Shown piece after piece: positions 19,078-27,156 of a stretch of DNA of 64,000 bases. This stretch comes from Bradyrhizobium commune. Its GTDB lineage: Bacteria > Pseudomonadota > Alphaproteobacteria > Rhizobiales > Xanthobacteraceae. The stretch is taken from positions 4,340,001-4,404,000 of the forward strand of contig NZ_CP061379.1 in NCBI RefSeq assembly GCF_015624505.1, in the 5' to 3' direction. The notes below the pieces were generated by a model that was given only the letters and a program-made list of their open reading frames with translations, ran no database searches and was not told the DNA's origin. The position numbers and the translations under genes are program-made. Position 1 is the first letter of the stretch. Every line of letters starts with the position of its first letter.

Positions 19078-19641
19078 CTACACCGCGACGGCGCCGCCGT
19101 TTCTGATCAGTTCGGCGCTGGACTGGATTGTAGCAAAGTTGGCGATGACATTCACCACCGACGCCTTGTACGCGGCCGCTTCGCTCATGCCCGCCTGCCG
19201 GCAGGCCACGGCGTCGCCGATGACCTGATAGCGGTGACTGCGGTGAAACCCTTCGACGACGGTGGCGAGGATGGTCTCGTCGAGCGAAAAGCCCGTCAGC
19301 ACGCAGCGGACATTGCGAATGTTGGTCATGTAGTCCGTAAACCGCGACGAGCTGTAGGCCGAAGGCAATGGGTGCTCGAAAATCATCTCGCCCGGCCGCG
19401 GCTTCGCCTCCGCAATCCAATCGGTCAGCCTGGATGACGGATTGAACCACGCTGCCTGCGCGATGCGCTTCAAATGCATCACTGGCCAAAGGTTGCTCCG
19501 CCACAGCGTCAACAGCTCGAGGCAGCGCGAGGTCGCCACCTCGCCGTCGAGGATGACGTGCCGTCGCCCCGGGGTCAGATATTCGACCTGGAGGTCTGCA
19601 CAGACCAGGATCGGCGGATCGTCGTGGACGGAGACCAGCAT
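19078..19641 (-). CDS. Isochorismatase-fold protein with degenerate catalytic triad
   Basis: This 187-residue protein has the isochorismatase/cysteine hydrolase Rossmann-like fold. ILVCADLQVEYLTPG keeps the first catalytic Asp (D16), and RCVLTGFSLDETILATVVEGF aligns with the family's V-x-x-x-G-x-x-T-D-x-C-V-x-x-T block. The nucleophile position is Thr123, not Cys, and the usual Lys before S-A-F is Glu89/His90 (IFEHPLPSAY). It may therefore be non-hydrolytic, a binding protein, or use different chemistry. It sits 25 bases after a GNAT gene in an operon divergent from a LysR regulator. Confidence 0.75.
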   Translation of the reverse strand: MLVSVHDDPPILVCADLQVEYLTPGRRHVILDGEVATSRCLELLTLWRSNLWPVMHLKRIAQAAWFNPSSRLTDWIAEAKPRPGEMIFEHPLPSAYSSSRFTDYMTNIRNVRCVLTGFSLDETILATVVEGFHRSHRYQVIGDAVACRQAGMSEAAAYKASVVNVIANFATIQSSAELIRNGGAVAV

Positions 19642-19666
19642 TGTCTTGCGTGGATCTGCACCGGTT

Positions 19667-20293
19667 TCAGCGATCGGCGACTGCGAGCTCCCGCAGCGGT
19701 GAGGTCACTGCCCGCCCCGCCGAGGCGTCAAGCACGCCCGGCCGGTCCCAGTCGCCTTCCGGGCGAATGATCACATAGGGATCGCTGTCCAGCGTGATGG
19801 CGTCCGGCCCCGGCTCGATCTCCAGCAGCATTTCCGTGTAGGAAAAATCGGAGAAGGTGATCTTGCGATTGTGGCCGAGTGGCTTGGCCCCGAAATGGGC
19901 CCAGAAATCGACCAGCCGGTCCTGCGCCTGGCCGTAGATCTTGCGGAACCCCTTGCGCTTCACATAGTCGACGCTCGCCTGCACCAGCTTGAACGAGACG
20001 CGCGAGCGCCGGTATTGATGGCGGACTGCAAGGCGCTCGACCTTGGCGAAGTCGCCAAAGAAGCGTACCCGCAGGCAGCCCGCAGGCTCGTTACCGACAT
20101 AGCCAATGAAGTGAGCCGCCACCATGTCATTGCCGTCGAACTCCTCCTCGAACGGGCAATCCTGCTCGGCGAGATAGACCGCGGAGCGAATGGCGGTGAC
20201 GAGCATGAGATCGCTCGGATCGCGTGCAAGGCGGATGGTGATCGCGCGGGAGTCGGGCTTGGCGAGAGGAATCCTAGTGCCGTGCATCTGCAA
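19667..20293 (-). CDS. GNAT-family N-acyltransferase
   Basis: This 208-residue protein has a recognisable GNAT core. AIRSAVYLAEQ and the acidic CPFEEEFDGND region lead into FIGYVGNEPAGCLRVR, then VERLAVRHQYRRSRVSFKLVQA (motif A, acyl-CoA pyrophosphate loop, slightly divergent) and FWAHFGAKPLG (motif B end). The long N-terminal half and LRVRFFGDFAKVERLAV resemble acyl-homoserine-lactone/FeeM-type N-acyl amino acid synthases, a possible alternative. Its start lies inside the end of the upstream gene (20-base overlap), indicating coupled translation. The substrate is unknown. Confidence 0.72.
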   Translation of the reverse strand: MQMHGTRIPLAKPDSRAITIRLARDPSDLMLVTAIRSAVYLAEQDCPFEEEFDGNDMVAAHFIGYVGNEPAGCLRVRFFGDFAKVERLAVRHQYRRSRVSFKLVQASVDYVKRKGFRKIYGQAQDRLVDFWAHFGAKPLGHNRKITFSDFSYTEMLLEIEPGPDAITLDSDPYVIIRPEGDWDRPGVLDASAGRAVTSPLRELAVADR

Positions 20294-20885
20294 AACTCCT
20301 TGATTGGACGATCGCGCCCGGCATGCGCATCGGCTGCCGATTCCACGGGCGCGTGTAACACCAGAGGTCGGGTTGGAAACTTGCGACAGGCTCGAAGCCG
20401 GTCGCCTTCATGATCTCGCATCCGGCCACGGTTGACGGGTGCGCATAGCAGTCCGCGTTGCGAAATCTTATCTGCCGCAGATGAGCCGCGGCCTTGCCGA
20501 GACCGGCGATGCCGCGCCCCGTCGCCGCGATCGCCCAGATGTAGATGGCGGAGACTTCCTCGTTCGCCGAGGCAAGATGACACATGTCGGGCGCAGTCAG
20601 GCAGATATCGTCGAGCAGCAGCGCATCGTGACCGCGGCCGTTGAGAAACAGGAAGGCCATGCCGCCGAGCAGACTGCCCTTGCGGCTGAAAGTCAGGATG
20701 CTCTGCGGATCGAATGCGACATACTGGGCGAGCTCCGCCGTCCCGATCCGCACGCCCGGCACCAGCTGATGCGCCATTTGGGAAAGAGCTGCAATTTCGG
20801 AAAATTGCGCACAGCAGACGTCGACCTCCGGACTCAATGGCAGCGCGTCGAAATCATGTCTTGCGGCAAACGAGCCCCTTTCCAT
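20274..20885 (-). CDS. GNAT-like protein, first gene of LysR-divergent operon
   Basis: This 203-residue protein has a GNAT-like layout. AFDPQSILTFSRKGSLLGGMAFLFLN provides the central strands, ALLLDDICLTAPDM stands where strand 4 would be, and a helix GRGIAGLGKAAAHL is followed by GCEIMKATGFEPV as the motif B end. The canonical Q/R-x-x-G-x-G/A loop is represented only by TGRGIAGLG, so the acyl-CoA site may be altered. It is divergent from the LysR regulator, with about 107 bases between start codons, and overlaps the next GNAT gene. Two different GNAT proteins in tandem suggest a pair acting on one substrate or a heterodimer. Confidence 0.6.
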   Translation of the reverse strand: MERGSFAARHDFDALPLSPEVDVCCAQFSEIAALSQMAHQLVPGVRIGTAELAQYVAFDPQSILTFSRKGSLLGGMAFLFLNGRGHDALLLDDICLTAPDMCHLASANEEVSAIYIWAIAATGRGIAGLGKAAAHLRQIRFRNADCYAHPSTVAGCEIMKATGFEPVASFQPDLWCYTRPWNRQPMRMPGAIVQSRSFADARH

Positions 20886-20992
20886 ACTCTGGTCGCCCCT
20901 CTATCGTTTGAGAGTTTCGTGCCCCGCTACCGCAACGAGCTTAGCGGCTGGAGATCAGGAGTATGCAGCAAGTATTGCACCGGGGTGCTGCA

Positions 20993-22003
20993 ATGACGCA
21001 GCACCATGAAGAAGCGCTAAACGCGTCCTGGGACGATTTGAAGCTGTTTTTAGCCTGCGCGAAGTTTAAAAGTTTTCGTAACGCAGCCGAAGAGCTCGGG
21101 CTCACCTCGACGACGCTGATGCGCAGGATCGACCGGCTCGAAGAGAGCATCGGCTGCAAGCTGTTCCTGCGCGACCAGAGCGGTCTCACGCTCAGCGACG
21201 AAGGTACCGCGATGATTGCCGACGTCGCACTGATGGAACGTCACGCCTTCAACGTCTTCCGACGCGCCTCGCGCGCGTCGAACGATACGTCGGGCACCGT
21301 GCGCGTCGCGGTGACGGAAGGCCCCGGCAATTTCTGGATCCTGCCGCGACTGATCGATTTCCAGAAGACCTATCGCAAGATCACGGTCGATCTACGCTGC
21401 GCCATGGAACAGGCCGACGTCGCGCGGCTGGAGTCCGACATCGCAATCCAGCTCGAGCCGCCGACCAATCCCGATCTCATCGTCGCCAAGCTCGGCCGGC
21501 TGCACATCTATCCCTTCGTGTCCCGGAACTACCAGAACCTCTACGGCGTGCCGGCGACACTCGCCGAGCTCAAGAACCACCGCATCATCAAGCAGAGCGC
21601 GCCGCAGGTCGACGACAGCGCCTACGCCCGCGTGCTCGGATTGACGTCGCTGGAGGGTATCGTCGGCATCAAGACCAATTCATCGGTCGGCGCGCTCTAT
21701 GCGGTCGAACGCGGTGCCGGCATCGGCTTCCTGCCGACGGTGTCGATCGCGCTCGGCGCACCGCTCGTTGCTGTCGACCTCGGCGTCAGCCACCACGCCG
21801 ATCTCTGGCTCACCTATCACAAGGAATTCCGCGCGTCCGAGCGCCACAAGATCGTGGTCGACTGGCTGAAGAAGATTTTCGATCCGAAGATCTATCCCTG
21901 CTTCCGCGACGAGTTCATCCATCCGAACGCGCTGGTGCCGATGATGACGGCCGCGCGGGAGGGCTTTGGGCTTACGGGTTTTGTTGCGGCGACGCCGACG
22001 TAG
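20993..22003 (+). CDS. LysR-type transcriptional regulator
   Basis: This 336-residue regulator has an N-terminal winged HTH (DDLKLFLACAKFKSFRNAAEELGLTSTTLMRRIDRLE, about residues 16-52) and a periplasmic-binding-protein-like effector domain (about 100-300). ATG 20993 was preferred because GGGGTG lies 5 bases upstream; the ATG at 20963 has AGGAG only 1 base away. It is divergent from the GNAT/isochorismatase-like operon. By the usual LysR arrangement it probably controls that operon and itself from the shared 107-bp region. The effector is unknown. C-terminal residues beyond about 300 extend past the typical family length. Confidence 0.9.
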   Translation: MTQHHEEALNASWDDLKLFLACAKFKSFRNAAEELGLTSTTLMRRIDRLEESIGCKLFLRDQSGLTLSDEGTAMIADVALMERHAFNVFRRASRASNDTSGTVRVAVTEGPGNFWILPRLIDFQKTYRKITVDLRCAMEQADVARLESDIAIQLEPPTNPDLIVAKLGRLHIYPFVSRNYQNLYGVPATLAELKNHRIIKQSAPQVDDSAYARVLGLTSLEGIVGIKTNSSVGALYAVERGAGIGFLPTVSIALGAPLVAVDLGVSHHADLWLTYHKEFRASERHKIVVDWLKKIFDPKIYPCFRDEFIHPNALVPMMTAAREGFGLTGFVAATPT

Positions 22004-22010
22004 TGGCGCC

Positions 22011-23159
22011 TCACCACCTGTATTCGAAACCGACAGTGCCCTGGTGCGACGTCAGCTCGTTGCGGAACTTGCCGTCGTAGTTGATGTAGAGCCGCGCGGT
22101 GTTGGTCAGGCTGAGCGAGGCCGAGGCGCCGGCGTCCATGCCGTAGCGACTCTCGCCGATGCCAGGCACGATGATGCTCTGTGTCCCGAGGCTGACCTGG
22201 ACCGATCCGAGATTCTGGTAAAAATTGTCGACGAACTTGCCGTAGGCGGACAGGTCGAGAATCTTCTGGCCGAAGATGAAGTAGTGCCCGATCTCGGCGC
22301 CGATCATGACGCGCGCGCGCGAGATCGCGGTTGAGCCGACATTGAGGGGATCAAGCCCACCGGCTTCCTGGAACGAAGCACTGGTGGCGCGCACATATTC
22401 GAGCGCCCCCTTGGGCACGACGCGCATCTGATCCTTGGTCCAGTAATAGCTGATCTCGGTCAGCGCGCCGTCGACCATGGCATGATAGCCGGCCGTCGCC
22501 AGACCAAAGCCGGTGTCGCGGCTGGAATTGACCTTGCCAAAGCCGTGCACCACCGCGAAGGCCCAGGTCCAGGGGCCCTTGTCGACGGAGCCGTTGAAGC
22601 CGATCTGGGTCAGGTCGAGTGTGGCCGACTGGAGCGCGAGCGGCACATCGATATCGGTATGGCTCTGGTCGACGGAAAAGCCGAGATTGACGCCCGGCGC
22701 GAGCCGCGCGCCGAAGCCCGCGACGCCGCCAAATGTCGTGCGCTTGTCGCCGACGAAGTCGCCCTGCGCATCGGTCCGGACCGAAATTCCGTAGCCTTCG
22801 AACCAGGTTCGGTAGCGCGGATCCTCCGTGCTCTCCGACGCGCCTCCGCCGCCGGGATTGCTACGCGACGCCCGGTTGACGCCGCCAGAGGCCTGGTTAC
22901 CGAGCCGCTCCAGGAATCCCGAACCGAGGTCCAGCGTGCTGTTGCCGGCAGACTGGTCGAAATTGGTCGACGTCGGGTCCGGGGTCGGTGACGGCGTGGG
23001 CGTCCGACGTGCTGCCGGCGTCGATGTCTGCGCGGAGCCTGGCGTCGCCGACATCACAATGACGCATGAAAAGACCAGGGCAATCGTCATCGCCATCGGG
23101 CGGACACGGTCCAACCCGATCGTCTGCCGTGTTCCAGAGAGCTGCAAGGTGCAGCACAT
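22011..23159 (-). CDS. Outer-membrane beta-barrel (autotransporter-type) protein
   Basis: The protein has an N-terminal signal segment (MAMTIALVFSCVIVMSATPGSAQ), a Pro/Thr-rich linker (RRTPTPSPTPDPT) and a C-terminal barrel. The barrel shows alternating strands (TWFEGYGISVRTD, GVNLGFSVDQSHTDI, RLYINYDGKF) and ends in GTVGFEYRW, the aromatic terminal residue expected for BAM-inserted barrels. The passenger is short, so it may be a porin-like or small autotransporter barrel rather than a secretor. The start is uncertain: ATG 23159 (GGGAT upstream) or ATG 23096, which begins directly at the signal peptide. It is convergent with the LysR gene, 7 bases apart. Confidence 0.78.
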   Translation of the reverse strand: MCCTLQLSGTRQTIGLDRVRPMAMTIALVFSCVIVMSATPGSAQTSTPAARRTPTPSPTPDPTSTNFDQSAGNSTLDLGSGFLERLGNQASGGVNRASRSNPGGGGASESTEDPRYRTWFEGYGISVRTDAQGDFVGDKRTTFGGVAGFGARLAPGVNLGFSVDQSHTDIDVPLALQSATLDLTQIGFNGSVDKGPWTWAFAVVHGFGKVNSSRDTGFGLATAGYHAMVDGALTEISYYWTKDQMRVVPKGALEYVRATSASFQEAGGLDPLNVGSTAISRARVMIGAEIGHYFIFGQKILDLSAYGKFVDNFYQNLGSVQVSLGTQSIIVPGIGESRYGMDAGASASLSLTNTARLYINYDGKFRNELTSHQGTVGFEYRW

Positions 23160-23532
23160 GACGACTAAATCCCAAAGCGAATGACGGCGCGCAAAAAAGC
23201 AACACGAACTGGTGGCGCCTACGGCGATTTGTGCTGAACTGCCACGGAGGGTCAACCGGTTGGCGCGTGACAGCCGCCGCGATTACCCCCGATTGTGGTT
23301 CTGCCGCCACAGGTCGTAAATTGCAGAGGCACAGGCTCGTTCCGGTCTTGAAATTCGCACGCGGCTTGCTAACGCGCGATTTTCATGTTGCAATACCAGA
23401 CACAATCGGATTTGGCCGCTCGGCTGTGCGTTTCGCGACATTAAGACTCGAACAGACTTCCGGAAGCCCGTTTGTGGCGTGGCGCGCGAAAAGCGGCCGC
23501 GTCTTTTTTGTATCGACTGGAGGAGACTAGCG
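23160..23532. other. 373-bp intergenic region; promoter and long leader of the cold-shock gene
   Basis: No gene is seen. The region separates two divergent genes. The part before 23533 should hold a long 5' leader, as usual for cspA-type genes, and ends with the ribosome site AGGAGAC at 23521-23527. I could not identify a defined cold box or thermosensor by eye. Confidence 0.4.
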
Positions 23533-23739
23533 ATGCCGCAAAAGGGCACCGTCAAATGGTTCAACCCGACCAAGGGCTATGGGTTCATCAAGCCGAACGG
23601 CAGCGACAAGGACGTTTTCGTCCACATCTCCGCCGTCGAGCGCGCCGGACTATCGACCCTCAATGAAAACCAGGTGGTTGAGTACGACCTCGTGGAGAAC
23701 CGCGGCAAAGCATCCGCGGAGAACCTCAAGGTCTCCTGA
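23533..23739 (+). CDS. Cold-shock protein, CspA family
   Basis: This 68-residue single cold-shock domain contains both RNA-binding motifs: KGYGFIKPN (RNP1-like, residues 14-22) and VFVHISAV (RNP2, about 28-35). It binds single-stranded RNA/DNA and melts mRNA structure, acting in cold or stationary-phase adaptation. ATG 23533 follows AGGAG at ideal spacing. It is monocistronic, with a strong terminator 38 bases after the stop. Bradyrhizobia carry several csp paralogues, so no specific symbol is given. Confidence 0.95.
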   Translation: MPQKGTVKWFNPTKGYGFIKPNGSDKDVFVHISAVERAGLSTLNENQVVEYDLVENRGKASAENLKVS

Positions 23740-23776
23740 ATTCTCTCAAGCCCAGGCAAGGGAGATCATGACGTTG

Positions 23777-23803
23777 CCCCCGGCTCTGCCGGGGGATTTT
23801 GTT
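23777..23803 (+). terminator. Rho-independent terminator of the cold-shock gene
   Basis: A perfect 8-bp GC stem (CCCCCGGC at 23777-23784, GCCGGGGG at 23788-23795) with a TCT loop is followed by ATTTTGTTT. It is oriented to stop plus-strand transcription; on the other strand no T-run follows. Confidence 0.88.
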
Positions 23804-23834
23804 TGCGTGGTCAAAAGCTGTGCCCGAGGTCCCA

Positions 23835-24491
23835 TCAACGCGCCACCGGCGCAATCAGGAAATTCTCCGACGCCGCGCTGCCCGCCGTCTTGCAGACATC
23901 GCCCTCGATCCGCACCTTGCCGGTCGCAAGCAGCCGCAGCGCTGCTGGATAGATGCGGTGCTCGACCTCCAGAATGCGCTCCGACAGCGTCTCCGCGGTG
24001 TCGTGATCGCTGACGGGGACCGCGCCCTGCATCACGATTGGGCCGGCATCGGTCTCTGGGATGACGAAGTGAACCGTCGCGCCAGACAGTTTCACCCCGG
24101 CACGCAAAGCCTGGCCATGCGGGTCGAGGCCGGGGAACGACGGCAGGAGCGAGGGGTGGATGTTCAGCATCCGCCCGTACCAGCTTTTGGTGAATTCGGC
24201 CGTGAACAGGCGCATGAAGCCGCCGAGGCAAATCAGCTCGATGCCGTGCTGGTCGAGGGCCGCTTGCAGCACCGCCTCGAACCCGGCGCGGTCCTTGCCG
24301 AACGGCTTACTCTCGATCACCAATGTGTTCACGCCGCTCGCCTTGGCACGTTCCAGGCCGAGCGCATCGGCCTTGTTCGAGATCACGAGCGAAATCTCCG
24401 CCGGGAAGTCCGGCGCGGCCGCAGCCTTGATCAGTGCAGCCATGTTGGAGCCGCGACCGGAAATCAGGATGGCGACACGGCGCTTCATCAC
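23835..24491 (-). CDS. purN: Phosphoribosylglycinamide formyltransferase
   Basis: This 218-residue folate-dependent GAR transformylase performs step 3 of purine synthesis: GAR plus 10-formyl-THF gives FGAR. The catalytic Asn and His are in [14 protein letters not shown], the catalytic Asp in [12 protein letters not shown] and the phosphate-binding loop in [11 protein letters not shown]. The length is near the family norm (about 212). Its ATG overlaps the purM stop codon by 4 bases (ATGA), so the two purine genes are translationally coupled. Confidence 0.96.
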   Translation of the reverse strand: MMKRRVAILISGRGSNMAALIKAAAAPDFPAEISLVISNKADALGLERAKASGVNTLVIESKPFGKDRAGFEAVLQAALDQHGIELICLGGFMRLFTAEFTKSWYGRMLNIHPSLLPSFPGLDPHGQALRAGVKLSGATVHFVIPETDAGPIVMQGAVPVSDHDTAETLSERILEVEHRIYPAALRLLATGKVRIEGDVCKTAGSAASENFLIAPVAR

Positions 24492-25561
24492 AGCGCCAGG
24501 TCGAGGTGGCCGTTATAGACCACGCGATGCTCGCCCTCGGCCGCGATCACGGTGCCGAGCTGCGCCACGGTCTCGCCGTCCTCAGTGAAGACCCGCACAA
24601 CGTCATCGACCTTGTCCGGCTCGATGATCGCAATCATGCCGATGCCGCAGTTGAAGGTGCGCAGCATTTCGAGCTCGGCGATGCCGGCTTGGGCAGCCAG
24701 CCATTTGAACACCGGCAGCACCGGCAGGCGCGCCAGATCGATACCCACGCCAAGGTGCTTGGGTAGCACGCGCGGAATGTTGTCGGTGAAGCCGCCGCCG
24801 GTGATGTGGGCGAGCCCCTTCACCGCGCCGGTCTCGCGGATCGCGCGCAGGCAGGATTTGACGTAGAGCCGCGTCGGCGTCAGCAGCGCACCGCCGAGCG
24901 TCATGACCGGGGCAAACGGCGCCTGCGCCTCGAAGCCGAGGCCGGACTGCTCGACGATCTTGCGCACCAGCGAGAAGCCGTTGGAGTGCACGCCCGACGA
25001 CGCAAGGCCGATCACGGCATCGCCTGCGGCGATATCCTTGCGCGGCAGCAACGTGCCGCGCTCGGCGGCACCGACGGCAAAGCCGCCGAGGTCGTAGTCG
25101 CCGTCCTTGTAGAGGCCGGGCATTTCGGCGGTCTCCCCGCCGATCAGGGCGCATCCGGATTCACGGCAGCCTTCGGCGACGCCGGCGACGATCGAGGCGG
25201 TCGCTTCGGGATCGAGCTTGCCGCAGGCGAAATAGTCCAGGAAGAACAGCGGCTCAGCACCCTGCACCACGAGGTCGTTGACGCTCATGGCGACGAGGTC
25301 GATGCCGATCCCGCCATGCAGGCCGGTCTCGATCGCGATCTTGACCTTGGTACCGACGCCGTCAGTGGCCGCGACCAGGACGGGGTCCGTGAAGCCGGCT
25401 GCCTTGAGGTCGAACAGGCCGCCAAAGCCGCCGATCTCGGCGTCGGCGCCGGGCCGCGCGGTGGCGCGCACCATCGGCTTGATCAGGTCGACCAGGCGGT
25501 TGCCCGCGTCGATATCGACGCCTGAATCGGCGTAAGTGAGGCCGTTTTTGCGGAGGGTCAT
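24488..25561 (-). CDS. purM: Phosphoribosylformylglycinamidine cyclo-ligase
   Basis: This 357-residue AIR synthetase uses ATP to close FGAM to AIR (purine step 5). Visible hallmarks are the Gly-rich [36 protein letters not shown] and [16 protein letters not shown]. The start at 25561 ([17 protein letters not shown]) was chosen because this is the conserved beginning of PurM; an in-frame ATG 54 bases upstream would add residues unrelated to the family. It precedes purN in one operon. Confidence 0.97.
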   Translation of the reverse strand: MTLRKNGLTYADSGVDIDAGNRLVDLIKPMVRATARPGADAEIGGFGGLFDLKAAGFTDPVLVAATDGVGTKVKIAIETGLHGGIGIDLVAMSVNDLVVQGAEPLFFLDYFACGKLDPEATASIVAGVAEGCRESGCALIGGETAEMPGLYKDGDYDLGGFAVGAAERGTLLPRKDIAAGDAVIGLASSGVHSNGFSLVRKIVEQSGLGFEAQAPFAPVMTLGGALLTPTRLYVKSCLRAIRETGAVKGLAHITGGGFTDNIPRVLPKHLGVGIDLARLPVLPVFKWLAAQAGIAELEMLRTFNCGIGMIAIIEPDKVDDVVRVFTEDGETVAQLGTVIAAEGEHRVVYNGHLDLAL

Positions 25562-25715
25562 GCCCGATTTCCAGTGGGTTTGCGGCTGGTTACGTCGAAT
25601 TCCGGGGACGCGCAATGGCTCGCATGGCGCGCCTGCCTATACTATGTAGATATCAACCGGTTCAGCCTTCAAACGGGCCGGATTTGAGGTCAGGCCGGGT
25701 GCCGGGAAGCGCCGC

Positions 25716-26258
25716 GTGAGTATTCCGAACATCATCACTTTGGGCCGGATCATCCTGGTCCCGATCATTGTCTGGGCCATCGTGTCGAGCCAAATGGAGG
25801 TGGCATTTGTCGTCTTCCTGGTCGCCGGCATCAGCGACGCCGTCGACGGCTTCCTGGCCAGGCGCTTCAACATGAGGAGCGAGCTCGGCGCCCTGCTCGA
25901 TCCGCTCGCCGACAAGGCGCTGCTGGTGTCGATCTACCTCGCGCTCGGCATCTGGGGCGACATCCCGCGCTGGATCGTGATCCTGGTGGTCTCGCGCGAC
26001 ATCATGATCGTCACTGCTGTGATCGTGTCCTGGCTGTTCGACAAGCCGGTCGAGATGAAACCGTCGATGGTCTCGAAGCTCAACACCGCGGCCCAGGTCG
26101 CCTATGCGGCGCTGGTGCTGGCCTCGCTCGCCTTCGGCTTCAGGCCGGCGCCTTATGATATAATCCTGATGGGCCTGGTCACGGTCTTCACGCTCTCCTC
26201 GGTGTCGCTCTATCTCGTCGAGTGGCTGCGGCACATGAGCACGATCGAGGCCAAATGA
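25716..26258 (+). CDS. CDP-alcohol phosphatidyltransferase family membrane protein
   Basis: This 180-residue inner-membrane enzyme has five or six helices. The complete CDP-alcohol phosphotransferase signature, D-x2-D-G-x2-A-R-x8-G-x3-D-x3-D, is present in DAVDGFLARRF...GALLDPLADK (about residues 39-65). Such enzymes join CDP-diacylglycerol to an alcohol: glycerol-3-phosphate in PgsA, or other head groups. The sequence resembles the PgsA-like paralogues found beside hdaA in Rhizobiales rather than the canonical PgsA, so the head group is left open. The GTG start at 25716 is accepted because SIPNIITLGRI is the typical N-terminus. It is followed by hdaA. Confidence 0.88.
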   Translation: MSIPNIITLGRIILVPIIVWAIVSSQMEVAFVVFLVAGISDAVDGFLARRFNMRSELGALLDPLADKALLVSIYLALGIWGDIPRWIVILVVSRDIMIVTAVIVSWLFDKPVEMKPSMVSKLNTAAQVAYAALVLASLAFGFRPAPYDIILMGLVTVFTLSSVSLYLVEWLRHMSTIEAK

Positions 26259-26350
26259 GTTGGATGCGGCCCTGCAAAAGGCCAACTCCGGCTCGATGAA
26301 GTCGAATCTCTTCAAGTGAAGCCGGCGCGCCGGCACGGAGCACAGCAAGC

Positions 26351-27028
26351 GTGGCAGGCCGCGGTCATCCCCGACAATTGGCGTTTTCGCTTCCGCACGC
26401 GGAGAGCCTCAGCCGGGACAATTTTCTCGAGGGCCCCGCCAACGCTGCCGGCCTCGCCTTGATCGACGGCTGGCCGGAATGGCCGAACCGGATCATGTGG
26501 CTGGCTGGCCCCGAAGGCAGCGGCAAGAGCCATCTCGCCGCGATCTGGGCCGAGGAGGCCGGCGCCCGTTCCACAATGGCTAATACACTGACCGCCGCGA
26601 CCGTCCCCGGCGCGCTCGCCACCGGCGCGCTGGTGGTCGAGGATCTCAGAGCGAAGGATTTTGACGAGCGCGCGCTGTTCCACCTGATGAACCTCGCACG
26701 CGAGGACGGCGCCTACATTCTTTTCACCGGGCGCGAGGCGCCCGCCACCCTCGATGTCGAGCTGCGCGACCTGCGCTCGCGGCTGCGCGCCGTGCCGGTG
26801 GTCTCACTGCTGCCGCCCGACGACCAGCTGTTCCGCGGACTGATCGTCAAGTTCTGCGCCGACCGGCAGCTGTCCGTCGACGAGAGCGTCGTGAGCTACC
26901 TTGCCACCCGCCTGGAGCGGTCCTCGGCGGCCGCCCGCCAGGCGGTGGAACTGCTCGACGGCGAGGCCCTCCGCCTCGGCCGGCCGGTCACCCGGGCGCT
27001 CGCCGCCGAGCTGCTCCGGGACGCCTGA
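26351..27028 (+). CDS. hdaA: DnaA-related regulatory inactivator HdaA
   Basis: This 225-residue DnaA-like AAA+ protein lacks the DnaA DNA-binding domain. A clamp-binding motif lies at the N-terminus (QLAFSLPH, residues 9-16). Walker A is GPEGSGKSH at 53-61, sensor elements follow, and the C-terminal lid carries RSSAAARQAVELLD. In alphaproteobacteria HdaA, with the replisome clamp, promotes ATP hydrolysis by DnaA to prevent re-initiation. GTG at 26351 is the assumed start. Position between the CDP-alcohol transferase gene and ppk is a recurring rhizobial arrangement. Confidence 0.92.
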   Translation: MAGRGHPRQLAFSLPHAESLSRDNFLEGPANAAGLALIDGWPEWPNRIMWLAGPEGSGKSHLAAIWAEEAGARSTMANTLTAATVPGALATGALVVEDLRAKDFDERALFHLMNLAREDGAYILFTGREAPATLDVELRDLRSRLRAVPVVSLLPPDDQLFRGLIVKFCADRQLSVDESVVSYLATRLERSSAAARQAVELLDGEALRLGRPVTRALAAELLRDA

Positions 27029-27080
27029 TCGCCGGCATCCCCGAGGCTCCCGCTTGACGCGGCGGGGCAGCGGAACATCA

Positions 27081-27098
27081 ATGTCATCGAAACGTCAT
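27081..27098 (+). promoter_or_regulatory. Candidate Pho box upstream of ppk
   Basis: The site reads ATGTCAT-CGAA-ACGTCAT, two half-sites at 11-bp period matching the CTGTCAT consensus at 6 of 7 and 5 of 7. GTCATCG is repeated exactly 11 bp apart. It ends 58 bases before the ppk ATG. PhoB control of ppk is known in other proteobacteria. GGAAC at 27072-27076 with CGT 16 bases on also weakly resembles an EcfG promoter, but its -10 half is incomplete. Confidence 0.55.
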
Positions 27099-27156
27099 CG
27101 CACTCAAACATGCTCTCGCCGGTTTTGCGCTTAGGTCGCAAGGTGGGGCGAACTGG

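Noticed and set aside
18858..19106. Plus-strand frame of 82 codons between the aminotransferase and isochorismatase-like genes
   Set aside because: The minus-strand 56-residue frame here has a better ribosome site, operon position and protein-like helix pattern.
27072..27095. EcfG-type promoter (GGAAC...CGT) before ppk
   Set aside because: The spacing is right, but the -10 half is CGTC rather than CGTT, and the same bases fit a Pho box better.
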